52,719 nucleotides of DNA, from assembly GCA_019322805.1 (NCBI GenBank), contig JAHWIC010000006.1:1-52719 (forward strand), given 5' to 3'. Shown here one piece after another: positions 1 to 9,249 of this stretch. How positions within the stretch are numbered: position 1 is the stretch's first letter; each line of letters opens with the position of its first letter. A program made the translations under genes and the position numbers. Below the pieces are notes generated by a model. That model searched no databases, was not told the DNA's origin, and saw only the letters and a program-made list of their open reading frames with translations. This stretch comes from Candidatus Woesearchaeota archaeon (GTDB taxonomy: Archaea > Nanobdellota > Nanobdellia > Woesearchaeales > JAHWIC01).

Positions 1-2646
1 TTCTACGGCAATTATTCAACAGCTGGGTTTTACAATATTACTGTAATAATTAATGACGGAGAGCTGACAGATACCCAGACATGGAATTTTACTGTTAATA
101 ATACAAACAGGCTTCCAGCAGCCCAGAACGTAAACCTAACATCAACAGACAGCCTTAACAGAACAAATGGAAACCTGATTACATCATGGGGCTTTTATGA
201 TCCTGACGGAGAAACCCAGCTTGATAATGAAACAAAATGGTACAATAATAGTGTTGAAGTTGTTGGATTAAGGAATTTAACAATTGTTGGCTCTGGAAAT
301 ACCACAAAGAATAATGTCTGGCTCTTTAGTGTTAGAGTTTATGACGGCTATGACTGGGGTAATTGGACTAATTCAACTGCTTTAACAATAAAAAACACTC
401 CGCCAACAGCACCAACAATTGACTTATCTCCAGATGTGCCAGTAGAAACAGATAATCTATTGTGTAATGTAACTGTTAATAGTACTGATGCAGATAATGA
501 TGTTATGCAATATTATTATAATTGGTATAAAAACAATATCCTAAACAGAACAACATTAAAAACACAAGTATATGATATACTAGGCAGCGGGAATATATCA
601 ACTCTTGATGAATGGAACTGCACTGTAATACCTTATGATGGCGAAGCAAATGGAAGTGCTGCATCAGCTAAGGTTATGGTGAATACTGCCCCGGAAGCAG
701 TAAACCCAACATTAATCTCAACAGACAGCCTAAACAGGACAAATGGAACTTTGGTTGGAAGCTGGGATTTCTATGATGCAGATGGCCACAGCCAACAAAA
801 CAATGAAACAAAATGGTACAACAACAGTGTTGAAGTTGCCTCTTTAGCAGGCTCAATAAATGTTGGAAGCTCATACACAAGAAAGGCTCAAAACTGGACA
901 TTTAGCGCAAGGGTTTATGACGGCTATGACTGGTCTGTCTGGGTTAATTCAACTATTTTAACAATACAAAACCTGCCGCCAGTTCTTGCAACAATAGCAG
1001 ACATAACTGTCAATGAAACAGGACTAATTAATATAACAGCAAGTGCAACTGATGAAGATGCTTTAACCTACGACATCAATGACTCAAGATTCACAAGAAC
1101 AGACAATCACTTTACATGGCAGACAACTCTAACAGATAGTGGTGTTTATGTTGTTGCAATTAATGTAACCGATGGTTCTGAAGTAGATTCGCAAAACCTA
1201 ACTGTTACTGTCCTGGATGCTGTTGATTTTGACAATGACGGCAATCCAGACTTTAATGATACTGATGATGATAATGACGGAATAGATGATTCCTCAGACC
1301 GTTTAACCGGAGACATTACTAATATTAATTCAACAATCACGTTAAAGCTTAGGATAAACGGCTCAGAAAGTACAGCTAAAATCTTTAATGAAACCCTTCT
1401 CATTAACATAACTGATGCAAATGATAACTCCTTGGTTGAATTTAACTGGAGCTTTGATGCAGGAACCTTAGTTGTTGACTGGACAATAAACTATAATTCA
1501 ACAGCCGGAACAATAAGGATAGCTAATCTGGACCTGACTTCACAGGGAATAAGAAAGACAGTTTACATAAATCAATCAAGCAGCAGCTATAATTATGTCT
1601 GCATCTCTGATATATCTGAGCCGCCAGCCTCACTTCCTTCTGACTGCTCTGGCTATACCAGGGTTGCGTGCAGCGGCAGCAGCGGACAATATACCTGCAC
1701 TGATTTAGGCAACACATTCAAGGTTTCTGGCCTTGACCACTCTGCTGTTAGAGGAATACAATACACACCACCAAGCGACGGTGATGGTGGGGATGGTGGC
1801 GGCGGAGGAGGTGCTAGAGGCCCTGCTGGTGGTTTTGGCTACGGTGGAAGCACAGTAAAAAAGACTGTTTTGAGATTAAATCTAGTGCCGGATGAGATCT
1901 ACAGGATAGAGCTTGACTTAGCAGACCTGGCTCTTACACATAATTACTTTTCTATAAATAAGAGTTTACCGCAAGTTAAAATCACTATGGAAAAGGTCAG
2001 TGAATCAGACGTTGAATTGCCTCTAGTAAACGCTTACCAATACTTTAGGATAACAGCAGAAGGGATGACTAATGACGACCTTAAAAATGCTGAGCTTGAG
2101 TCCAGAATAAGCAAGGATTGGCTGGAGATTAGGGATTATGATGAAAATCTGGTTGCTTTAAGTGTCTATGATGGCACCTGGAGTAAACTCCCAACTATTC
2201 GTGCTGGAACAATTGATAATGAGCTCTACTTTGTATCCACTACAGATAAATTCGGTTATTTTGCAATAACCTCAGAGCCTAAAGTAATTCCTCCACCTGT
2301 TCTGGAGGAAGTTATTGAAGCAGCTGAAGAGGAAGCTGAAGAGATAACAGAAGAAGTTCCTGAAGAGAGAAGAAAAACCTGGAGAGACTGGCTGCCTGTC
2401 ATAACAATATCTGAGCATAGATATCTTATAGCGCTTGGCCTGGTTGTATTAGTGGCAACCATCATTACTGCATACCATGTAGTAAGCAGAATCAAGCATC
2501 CCTATCCAAAGCTTAGCAAGTATATAAAACTCTCTTTAGACAAAGGAAAAAACAAAAACAAGATCAAAAAAGAACTAGTGGATTCTGGCTGGCCGGAAAA
2601 TATAGTTAATGATGAGTTAAAAAAGTACAAGAAAAAGAATGAATAA
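1..2646 (+). CDS. Partial surface protein: Ig-like repeats, Ca-binding repeat, PGF-pre-PGF-like domain, TM, cytosolic module
   Basis: The frame is open from base 1, so the 5' end lies outside the window and the internal ATG at 436 is not the real start. The visible 881 residues hold Ig-like repeats rich in N-x-S/T sequons, with two copies of a unit around the motif ETKWYNNSVE. An aspartate-rich Ca-binding-type stretch follows near 409-430, then a glycine-rich linker near 590-610 and a PGF-pre-PGF-like domain at about 616-757 (AYQYFRITAEGM, FGYFAIT). The C-terminus has one membrane helix (807-830) and a lysine-rich cytosolic helical module (833-880). Bases 1-2646 are paralogous to 4460-6583 of the next gene, so the missing N-terminus may hold a subtilisin domain (inference). 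It is probably an S-layer-like or adhesive cell-surface protein. The stop overlaps the next start by 8 nt. Confidence 0.85.
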   Translation, partial: FYGNYSTAGFYNITVIINDGELTDTQTWNFTVNNTNRLPAAQNVNLTSTDSLNRTNGNLITSWGFYDPDGETQLDNETKWYNNSVEVVGLRNLTIVGSGNTTKNNVWLFSVRVYDGYDWGNWTNSTALTIKNTPPTAPTIDLSPDVPVETDNLLCNVTVNSTDADNDVMQYYYNWYKNNILNRTTLKTQVYDILGSGNISTLDEWNCTVIPYDGEANGSAASAKVMVNTAPEAVNPTLISTDSLNRTNGTLVGSWDFYDADGHSQQNNETKWYNNSVEVASLAGSINVGSSYTRKAQNWTFSARVYDGYDWSVWVNSTILTIQNLPPVLATIADITVNETGLINITASATDEDALTYDINDSRFTRTDNHFTWQTTLTDSGVYVVAINVTDGSEVDSQNLTVTVLDAVDFDNDGNPDFNDTDDDNDGIDDSSDRLTGDITNINSTITLKLRINGSESTAKIFNETLLINITDANDNSLVEFNWSFDAGTLVVDWTINYNSTAGTIRIANLDLTSQGIRKTVYINQSSSSYNYVCISDISEPPASLPSDCSGYTRVACSGSSGQYTCTDLGNTFKVSGLDHSAVRGIQYTPPSDGDGGDGGGGGGARGPAGGFGYGGSTVKKTVLRLNLVPDEIYRIELDLADLALTHNYFSINKSLPQVKITMEKVSESDVELPLVNAYQYFRITAEGMTNDDLKNAELESRISKDWLEIRDYDENLVALSVYDGTWSKLPTIRAGTIDNELYFVSTTDKFGYFAITSEPKVIPPPVLEEVIEAAEEEAEEITEEVPEERRKTWRDWLPVITISEHRYLIALGLVVLVATIITAYHVVSRIKHPYPKLSKYIKLSLDKGKNKNKIKKELVDSGWPENIVNDELKKYKKKNE

Positions 2647-5600
2647 AAGAATATTGTTGATTTTATTGAGCTTATTATTGCTGGCTAATATAGTTGAGTC
2701 AGTACACATAGATGATGAAGTAGGGGAAAGATTAAACTCTGATGAAGAGGTTTCTGTTATTGTTATACTTAGAGATGAGCCTTTCCAGGAGCAAAGGCCA
2801 ATTGGGGCATTATCAGCAAAATCAATTTCAGGAGAAGGAATGCCTAAACAAAACTTAGAAAGAAAAAAAGCAATGATTAAAGACCAGCAGGATAAGGTTC
2901 TTTCAGGGCTGGATATTGCTGGGGACGAGAAATTATCAGTAAGTTCAGATGCTGATTTAAAACTGGGGCACAGGTATTCCACTTTCAATGGTTTTTCCGG
3001 GAAACTAACCCAAAAGGGATTAGAGAAATTAAGGAATGATCCTGATGTAGAGGAAATATTTTTTGATGATATACTAAGAGTTACACTTACTCAGAGTGTG
3101 CCTCAGATAAATGCAGACGATGTATGGAAACTAAGATTAAATGGAACAAATATAACCGGCAATGGAGAAACAATATGTGTTATAGACACAGGGATTGATA
3201 CTGACCACAGTGCCTTTGCTGGAAGGATCCTTGAGCAGTACTGCTATTGTTCTGTTTCGGATTATGGAAGCGGAGGATGCTGCCCTAATAACCAGACAGA
3301 AGACTCAAGTGCTGAGGATGATAATGGCCATGGAACACACTGTGCAGGCATAGCTGCTGGAAACCACAGCACTTATACAGGTGTTGCGCATGATGCAGGC
3401 ATAATAGTGATTAAGGTATGCGACAATGGAGGTAATTGTGCTGAAAGTGATATAAGCAAAGCAATTGACTGGTGTACAAATAATGCATCAAAATACAATA
3501 TATCAGTTATAAGCATAAGTATCGGTGATCACAGTGAGCATAATACATACTGTAACGGGGATTCTATGGCGCCCCCTATTAACTCTGCAGCAGCTCAGAA
3601 CATATTGGTTGCGGTTGCAGCTGGAAACGATGGGCATACTGCTGGAATCTCTGCTCCTGCCTGTGTTGAAAATGCCACGCCAGTTGGCACTGTTACTGAC
3701 AGCGATAGTTCCTTGCTTCACAACCGAGGCAATATCTTAGATTTGATTGCTCCTGGCCAGACAATAACAGCACCATACCTGGGTGGAGGTACAGATTCCT
3801 TATCCGGAACCTCAATGGCAACACCACATGTTGCAGGTGCAGCTGCTTTGCTCAAACAATTTATGGAATTATGGAACAGTACAGATATAACACCATTGGA
3901 GATTGAGAATGTCTTTAATGATACTGGAAAAAGAATCTATGATTCTAGTTCCAGCAGGTATTATTCTAGGCTTGATATCTTTGCTGCAGTGGTTTCCTAT
4001 GATACAGCACCGCCAAATGTGGCCTTTGCAGCTCCAACGCCAGATAATATAACAACAGCAAATACAAGCATCTTGATTAATGTAACAGTCACTGACGGCT
4101 TAACTACAGACTCTTGTTTGCTTGAATGGAATTATACAAATGAATCCATGACAATGCTTGGCTCTGGTAATAATGTTTATTGTTATAAAAATAAGTCAAT
4201 TGTTGGCTCTGGAATCTTTTATTACAGGGTTTATGCAAATGATTCAAGCAGCAATATTGGATTAACTGTATTGAGGCAGATAAATATAACAAATACAGCA
4301 CCAAGCATAACTAGCTTTTATCCGTTTGCAACAACCTTTAATATAGTAGAGCCGAACAATCAGACATTTAATATAACATATTCAGATATTAACAACGACT
4401 CAATAACTGTATCATGGTACAGGAATGCAACTCTTGTAAGTAGCTATGATAACTATACATTCTATGGCAATTATTCAACAGCTGGGCTCTATAATATCAC
4501 TGTAATAATTGATGACGGAACCTTAACAGATTCACAAACATGGAATCTTACTGTAAACAATACAAGCACAGCACCAGCAGCTGACAATTTAGTGCTGAGT
4601 TCAACAGATAACCTTAACAGAACAAACGGAACATTAACTGCAATATGGGATTTTTCTGATCCTGACGGTGGAAATCAGCTTGGTAATGAGACCAAATGGT
4701 ACAATAATTCTGTTGAATTAGATTCATTAAGGAATTTAACATTAATCACCTCTGGAAACACCTCAAAAAACCAGAACTGGAGCTTTAGCGTAAGGGTCTA
4801 TGACGGCTATTACTGGAGCAGCTGGACAAATTCAACCTTCTTAATAATACAGAATGATATTCCTACAACTCCGGTTATTAATCTAAGCCCTGATGAGCCT
4901 CAGGAAGATGACGACCTTTGGTGTAATATCACAACACAAAGCACAGATATTGATAATGATTCCATACAGTATTATTATAAATGGTATAAGGATGGCACTT
5001 TAAACAGAACAACCCTATCAATACAGTTATACGATGTGTTGGGAAGCGGAAACACATCAGACGATGAGTTATGGAACTGTACAGTTATGCCTTATGATGG
5101 ACAGGTTAATGGAACACCTGCTTCTGCTAATGTTACAATAAGCACTCCACTAGGTCCGCAAGGTGGTCCTGATTTTGATGGAGACGGAATTCCTGACTCA
5201 ACAGATCCTGATGATGATAATGATGGGATAAATGACACTTTAGATAGACTAACAGGAAATGTCAGCAATATCAATTCAACAATTACAGTAAAGCTATGGG
5301 TAAATGGCTCAGAAAATACAACCAAGATATTTAACGCAACATTGCCTGTTAATATAACAACTGAGGATAATGCTCCTTTGGTTGGATTTAATTGGAATTT
5401 TTCAGATGCAACCCTTGTTGTTAACTGGACTATTGACTATAGGGCTGCAAACGGGACAATAAGAATACAAAATCTTGATTTAACTTCAGCAGGAACAGGA
5501 AAAACAGTTTTCATCAATAAGTCAGACAGCAGCTATAACTATGTCTGCATTGCTGATGATGAAGCAACACTTGTATCAGAGCTTGATGATGAATGCTCTG

Positions 5601-6583
5601 GCATTATTCCTATAAAGGTTGCATGCAGCGGCAGCAAAAGCCAGTATTCTTGTACTGACCTGGGCAATTCTTTTAGGGTTTCTGGCCTTGACCACTCTGC
5701 TGTCAGGGGAATATATGTGGCGCCTAGTGGCGGCGGTGATGATAGTAGTGGCGGTGGCGGCAGTAGCGGTGGTGGCGGCGCTGCGTTTGTTGGCAGCACA
5801 ACAAAGAAATCAATCATATTATTAGACCTTGAGCCGGATAAAATATATGAGATAGAGCTTGACCTGGCAAACCTGGCTCTTACACATAATTACTTCTCAC
5901 TAAACAAGGCCTTGCCGCAGCTTAAGCTCACTATGGAACTGATTGATGAAGGTGCTGTTGAATCTCCTCTAACAAATGCTTACCAATACTTTAGGATAAC
6001 AGCAGAAGGAATGACTGATGATGACCTTAAAAATGCTGAGCTCGAATTTAAGGTAAATAAGGATTGGTTAAATGTTAAGGGTTATAGTGAAAACATGGTG
6101 GCTTTAAAGATATATGATGATGGCTGGAACAGGCTTCCAACATTCCGTTTCACCTCAGTTGCTGACGATATCTACTTTAAATCAAACACCTATAGATTTG
6201 GTTATTTTGCAATAACATCAGAATCTGCACAAATTATAGAAATGCCTGAGGAGGAGCCGGTTGAAGGTGCTCTGGAAGAGATAACCGGTGCAGTTACCAA
6301 GGAAGAAAAAGAAGAGACCTGGAAAGAGAAGCTGCCTGTAATAAGGTTAACAAGGAAAGAATATTTTGCACTGCTTATTATAGTTACATTAGCAGCAACC
6401 TTGCTTATTTTATCCTTTACAATAAAACGAGCCAGAGATCCTTTCCCAAAGCTGAGCAGATATGTAAAGCACTCTCTCGATGCCGGCAAAAAGAAAAGCC
6501 ACATAAGAAAAGAACTTGTGAATATAGGCTGGCCGCAAAATGTAGTTGATCATGAGCTAGGGAAGCATAAGAAAAATGAGTAA
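2639..6583 (+). CDS. Membrane-anchored S8 subtilisin-like serine peptidase with Ig-like and PGF-pre-PGF-like domains
   Basis: This 1314-residue protein has a signal peptide at 1-22 and an I9-like propeptide near 35-150 (GFSGKLTQKGLEKLRNDPDV). The S8 catalytic domain has Asp183 (VIDTGID), His231 (GHGTHCAG), oxyanion Asn330 (AAGND) and Ser392 (SGTSMATPHVAG), so the triad is complete. Ig-like repeats follow (455-840), then an Asp-rich Ca-binding stretch (844-862, DFDGDGIPD), a Gly/Ser linker, a PGF-pre-PGF-like domain (1053-1196), one TM helix (1240-1262) and the cytosolic module (DPFPKLSRYVKHSLDAGKK). It is a protease expected to face outward while tethered to the membrane. The ATG overlaps the upstream gene by 8 nt with no clear Shine-Dalgarno, which suggests translational coupling. 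Its substrate cannot be read from the sequence. Confidence 0.93.
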   Translation: MNKRILLILLSLLLLANIVESVHIDDEVGERLNSDEEVSVIVILRDEPFQEQRPIGALSAKSISGEGMPKQNLERKKAMIKDQQDKVLSGLDIAGDEKLSVSSDADLKLGHRYSTFNGFSGKLTQKGLEKLRNDPDVEEIFFDDILRVTLTQSVPQINADDVWKLRLNGTNITGNGETICVIDTGIDTDHSAFAGRILEQYCYCSVSDYGSGGCCPNNQTEDSSAEDDNGHGTHCAGIAAGNHSTYTGVAHDAGIIVIKVCDNGGNCAESDISKAIDWCTNNASKYNISVISISIGDHSEHNTYCNGDSMAPPINSAAAQNILVAVAAGNDGHTAGISAPACVENATPVGTVTDSDSSLLHNRGNILDLIAPGQTITAPYLGGGTDSLSGTSMATPHVAGAAALLKQFMELWNSTDITPLEIENVFNDTGKRIYDSSSSRYYSRLDIFAAVVSYDTAPPNVAFAAPTPDNITTANTSILINVTVTDGLTTDSCLLEWNYTNESMTMLGSGNNVYCYKNKSIVGSGIFYYRVYANDSSSNIGLTVLRQINITNTAPSITSFYPFATTFNIVEPNNQTFNITYSDINNDSITVSWYRNATLVSSYDNYTFYGNYSTAGLYNITVIIDDGTLTDSQTWNLTVNNTSTAPAADNLVLSSTDNLNRTNGTLTAIWDFSDPDGGNQLGNETKWYNNSVELDSLRNLTLITSGNTSKNQNWSFSVRVYDGYYWSSWTNSTFLIIQNDIPTTPVINLSPDEPQEDDDLWCNITTQSTDIDNDSIQYYYKWYKDGTLNRTTLSIQLYDVLGSGNTSDDELWNCTVMPYDGQVNGTPASANVTISTPLGPQGGPDFDGDGIPDSTDPDDDNDGINDTLDRLTGNVSNINSTITVKLWVNGSENTTKIFNATLPVNITTEDNAPLVGFNWNFSDATLVVNWTIDYRAANGTIRIQNLDLTSAGTGKTVFINKSDSSYNYVCIADDEATLVSELDDECSGIIPIKVACSGSKSQYSCTDLGNSFRVSGLDHSAVRGIYVAPSGGGDDSSGGGGSSGGGGAAFVGSTTKKSIILLDLEPDKIYEIELDLANLALTHNYFSLNKALPQLKLTMELIDEGAVESPLTNAYQYFRITAEGMTDDDLKNAELEFKVNKDWLNVKGYSENMVALKIYDDGWNRLPTFRFTSVADDIYFKSNTYRFGYFAITSESAQIIEMPEEEPVEGALEEITGAVTKEEKEETWKEKLPVIRLTRKEYFALLIIVTLAATLLILSFTIKRARDPFPKLSRYVKHSLDAGKKKSHIRKELVNIGWPQNVVDHELGKHKKNE

Positions 6584-6713
6584 GAAGATAATATCCCTCA
6601 ATGTAGATGAAGATATTTATTCACAGTATTCTAAGCTCTGTAAAGAGAAAGGTTTAATAATATCAAAACAGGTTGAGAACTTCATGAAAAAAGGGGTAGA
6701 AGATGAGGAATAG
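6576..6713 (+). CDS. 45-residue ribbon-helix-helix (CopG/Arc-like) protein
   Basis: A 45-codon ATG-to-TAG frame overlaps the preceding stop by 8 nt and the next ATG by 11 nt. The sequence fits the ribbon-helix-helix fold: a short beta strand near residues 4-10 (KIISLNV), helix A (DEDIYSQYSKLCKEKG) and helix B (ISKQVENFMKKGVED). It has no signal peptide or membrane segment, so it is cytosolic. RHH proteins of this size usually bind DNA as dimers and often act as autorepressors. Its position inside a run of exported-protein genes, overlapping on both sides, suggests it regulates this operon (inference). The tight overlaps and a good RHH pattern make it a real gene despite its length. No partner toxin gene is adjacent. 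Confidence 0.75.
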   Translation: MSKKIISLNVDEDIYSQYSKLCKEKGLIISKQVENFMKKGVEDEE

Positions 6714-7605
6714 GATCTTGGTTTTAGCCTTGCTTTTCATCATTCTGCTATCTATAGGTGTATTTGGAATAAGAATATTTGAAAGAGAAGACCTTAGGCC
6801 AGGTTTTGTATATAGGGTAGAACTTAATCAAAGTAATCTGGCTCTTACGCACGATTACTTCTCTGTAAACAAAGCCCTGCCATGGGTTAAGCTTACAATG
6901 CAGAGGATTACTGAAGCAAGCGCTCCATCCAACATAAGCAATGCCTATGCATACTTCAGGATAGCGCCAGAAGGTATGACAAATTATGAGCTTAAGAATG
7001 CCGAGCTTGAGTTCAGGGTAAGCAATAAGTGGTTTGAGGATTATGATCATAATGAAAGCCTGATTGTTTTAAACGTATTTGACGAGTACGGCGGTGTTTG
7101 GCATGAGCTGCCTACTGAGTATACAGGATATATAAATGGTCATGCCTATTATAAAACCAACACAGAGAACTTTGGTTATTTTGCAATAACAGCAAAACCC
7201 AAGCCTGTTGAGGAAGAGCCGGAGTTTATTGATGTAGTTGAGGAAGAGCCGGGAATAATCATGCCAGCTCCAAGAAAGACCCTGGAAGAGAGGTTAAAGG
7301 AAATACCCACATACATATATCTCATTTTAATCAACATTGTTGTAATTTCATTACTTATTCCAATAGTTTATTCTGCAATATTCAAAATTATGCATCCTTA
7401 CCCAGAACTCACCAAATATGTAAGAAGCTCTATTCGTAAGGGTGGAGAAATAGATGAAATAAAAAAGGTACTTATAGGTGCTGGCTGGCCAAGGGATATA
7501 GTGCGTAAAGAATTAGATGCATACAAAGAGAGGGCAATCCCTGAGCATATGGTTAGTACAGAACAAGAGGCTCCTACGGAGGAAGAAGAGGTTTTGAAAA
7601 AATGA
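6703..7605 (+). CDS. Small membrane-anchored PGF-pre-PGF-like surface protein with cytosolic helical module
   Basis: This 300-residue protein has a signal peptide (1-22, hydrophobic LVLALLFIILLSIGVFG). Its ectodomain consists almost only of the PGF-pre-PGF-like domain (25-165), with ALTHDYFSVNKALP, AYAYFRIAPEGM and FGYFAIT closely matching the two large upstream paralogues. An acidic Glu/Pro linker leads to one TM helix (about 202-228) and the cytosolic module (HPYPELTKYVRSSIRKGG, about 230-275), ending in an acidic tail. The ATG is preceded by a GGGGT Shine-Dalgarno-like stretch within the RHH gene. It looks like a short paralogue that has lost, or never had, the protease and Ig repeats. A role as a membrane-proximal receptor stalk or assembly partner is inference. 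Confidence 0.87.
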   Translation: MRNRILVLALLFIILLSIGVFGIRIFEREDLRPGFVYRVELNQSNLALTHDYFSVNKALPWVKLTMQRITEASAPSNISNAYAYFRIAPEGMTNYELKNAELEFRVSNKWFEDYDHNESLIVLNVFDEYGGVWHELPTEYTGYINGHAYYKTNTENFGYFAITAKPKPVEEEPEFIDVVEEEPGIIMPAPRKTLEERLKEIPTYIYLILINIVVISLLIPIVYSAIFKIMHPYPELTKYVRSSIRKGGEIDEIKKVLIGAGWPRDIVRKELDAYKERAIPEHMVSTEQEAPTEEEEVLKK

Positions 7606-7856
7606 GCATTGATCTGTTTTTTGTATCTATATCAGAGCAGGCATACATTATATCTCTTACTATAATCACATTAGTAGCAACTTTTTTTATAGTATTCCTT
7701 ACAGTAAACAGGCTCAAGAATCCTTACCCAAGGCTTAGCAAATATATAAAGTCTTCCCACAATAAGGGCAAGGAATTAAGTGAGATAAGAGAAACACTCA
7801 TAAACGCTGGCTGGGATGGGAATATCATAGATAACGAATTAAAGAAATATCACTGA
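7602..7856 (+). CDS. 84-residue single-TM protein with the cytosolic helical module
   Basis: This is the smallest member of the paralogous series. A short N-terminus leads into one membrane helix (about 13-35, YIISLTIITLVATFFIVFLTV), followed by the module seen at the C-termini of the three upstream surface proteins (NPYPRLSKYIKSSHNKGKE, then a GW-containing second helix and ELKKYH at the end). The start overlaps the preceding stop as ATGA, a typical coupling arrangement. The stop overlaps, tail to tail, the stop of the minus-strand U32 gene. It has no ectodomain, so it may act only as a cytosolic or membrane partner of the larger proteins, for example by pairing through the module (inference). 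Confidence 0.82.
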   Translation: MSIDLFFVSISEQAYIISLTIITLVATFFIVFLTVNRLKNPYPRLSKYIKSSHNKGKELSEIRETLINAGWDGNIIDNELKKYH

Positions 7857-9091
7857 ACAACAAAGACCTTATCGTTTTCTCTTGCTGTTTTGTTTAATTT
7901 TATAGCAATTCTCTGTCCTTTTTTTGCTGTTTTTATTTTTTTATGCTTTATTTCCATTGAGCTTATATTCTGGCTTATGGCTCCTGTCTTGTTCCCAATG
8001 ATTATTATCTCATCATTAAGTTTTAATGGCTTGTTTTCCATTAATAATTCAGCAACCTTGATTTTTTTATAGAAGTTTTTGATTTTGCCCACATAGAACT
8101 TTTTCTTAGTTGCTTTACCACCATAGCTGTCAGTCCATTCATCAATCGGTTTACCCAAATAAAAACCAGTCGAGAAATCACGGTTGTAAACAGTTTTTAA
8201 TTTTTGGATATTATTTTTTATTTTTTTTAATATTGATTTATTTTTATTTTTTTTAATCAATGATTTTTTAATATTGAATTTTTTCATTGATTTTAGGATA
8301 TCACCATAACACTCTGTTACAACGCTGACATATTCAGCGCTTCTGTTCCTCCCTTCAATCTTAAAACCATTAATCCCGGCATCGATTAATCTATCTAAGA
8401 AAGGCAATGTGCACAAATCCTTTGCACTCATCACATAATTATTGCCTAACCTTAACTCATTCCCTTCTTCATCAATTATCTTGTATTCCCGTCTGCAATT
8501 CTGCAGGCAATCTCCTCTGTTTGCAGATTTCCCAAAAACAAACTGGCTTGTAAAGCATCTTCCAGACATAGAAACGCACATTGCACCATGGACAAAAACC
8601 TCAATCTCAACCTTAATCTTCTTATTTTTAATTTTTTTAATGATTTCTTTTATTTGTTCTAGGCTGCATTCTCGTGCTAAAACAGCTCTTTTAATCTTAA
8701 ACCTCTTATAATAAGAATATAATGAGCCAAAATTACTTACAGAAGCCTGAGTTGATAGATGGATTGGTATTTTTTGCTTTTTACATTCCTCTAAAACAGC
8801 AAAATCCCATGCAATAACAGCATCAATTCCAGCTTTTTTTGCCTGTTTCAGGAGCTTTCTTACTTTCTCCAGCTCATCATCATAAATAATTGTGTTTAAA
8901 GTTAGGTAAGCCTTAACATTATTCTTATGGCACTGCTCAACAACCTTTTTTATTTGGCTTAACTCAAAATTATTTGCAGTAATTCGCATGTTTAATTCTT
9001 TAACACCAAAATAAACAGCGTCTGCTTTTGCGTTTATGGCTGCAGAAAGCATTGGTAAATTACCGACTGGTGCTATAAGTTCTGGTTTCAT
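7850..9091 (-). CDS. Peptidase U32 family protein (TrhP/YegQ-like tRNA hydroxylation family)
   Basis: This 413-residue cytosolic protein carries the U32 signature VFVHGAMCVSMSGRC and four conserved cysteines at about 172, 179, 195 and 199 (the last two in NRGDCLQNCR). Characterised U32 proteins use such a set to hold an iron-sulfur cluster. The N-terminus (ELIAPVGNLPMLSAAINAKA, DAVYFGV) is the typical TIM-barrel start, and GFKIEGR is the conserved late motif. Bacterial relatives act in prephenate-dependent 5-hydroxyuridine formation in tRNA or in ubiquinone hydroxylation; older annotations call the family collagenase-like proteases. The archaeal substrate cannot be told from sequence. The length fits TrhP-type members. 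The start codon lies about 24 nt from a TATA-like element, suggesting a leaderless transcript. Its stop overlaps the convergent plus-strand gene by 7 nt. Confidence 0.92.
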   Translation of the reverse strand: MKPELIAPVGNLPMLSAAINAKADAVYFGVKELNMRITANNFELSQIKKVVEQCHKNNVKAYLTLNTIIYDDELEKVRKLLKQAKKAGIDAVIAWDFAVLEECKKQKIPIHLSTQASVSNFGSLYSYYKRFKIKRAVLARECSLEQIKEIIKKIKNKKIKVEIEVFVHGAMCVSMSGRCFTSQFVFGKSANRGDCLQNCRREYKIIDEEGNELRLGNNYVMSAKDLCTLPFLDRLIDAGINGFKIEGRNRSAEYVSVVTECYGDILKSMKKFNIKKSLIKKNKNKSILKKIKNNIQKLKTVYNRDFSTGFYLGKPIDEWTDSYGGKATKKKFYVGKIKNFYKKIKVAELLMENKPLKLNDEIIIIGNKTGAISQNISSMEIKHKKIKTAKKGQRIAIKLNKTARENDKVFVVQ

Positions 9092-9112
9092 ATCAAATAG
9101 GAAACCAATTCA

Positions 9113-9132
9113 GTTTAAAAAGCTTTATTTAA
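9113..9132 (-). promoter_or_regulatory. TATA-like promoter of the U32 gene
   Basis: Read on the minus strand, this AT-rich segment contains CTTAAATAAAG followed by TTTTTAAA. It lies 22-40 nt upstream of the ATG at 9091. That spacing fits an archaeal TATA box driving a leaderless or nearly leaderless transcript. Which of the two overlapping boxes is used is uncertain. Confidence 0.5.
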
Positions 9133-9134
9133 GA

Positions 9135-9246
9135 GAGAAAAAATCCAGCCAGCCAAGGCAGCCGACGGATTTGCTACGCAAATCCTACTCGCCATCCCGG
9201 ACGGAGCAACCCCTGGCTCGCCGGCGCCTTGGCTGGATTTTTTCTC
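9135..9246. repeat. GC-rich palindromic element 1 with ~21-bp terminal inverted repeat
   Basis: The left arm (9135-9159) and right arm (9226-9246) are inverted repeats sharing GAGAAAAAATCCAGCC and AAGGC. The left arm has an extra 4 bp from a duplicated AGCC. Both arms end in an A6/T6 run, so transcripts in either direction would form a GC-rich stem followed by U residues. Inside is a perfect 8-bp hairpin (GGATTTGC, loop TAC, GCAAATCC at 9167-9185) followed by CTACTCGC. The same hairpin-plus-CTACTCGC layout recurs near 26849-26871. The GC content is far above the surrounding sequence. It may be a bidirectional terminator or a member of a mobile palindromic repeat family (inference). Confidence 0.75.
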
Positions 9247-9249
9247 AAA

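Noticed and set aside
436..438. ATG at 436 as the start of the first gene
   Set aside because: The frame is open to base 1 and the upstream codons are paralogous to the interior of the next gene, so the true start is outside the window.
5730..5810. Glycine-codon repeat as a possible DNA repeat or regulatory tract
   Set aside because: It is in frame and encodes the Gly/Ser linker between the Ca-binding and PGF-pre-PGF-like domains, also present in the paralogue near 1780-1850.
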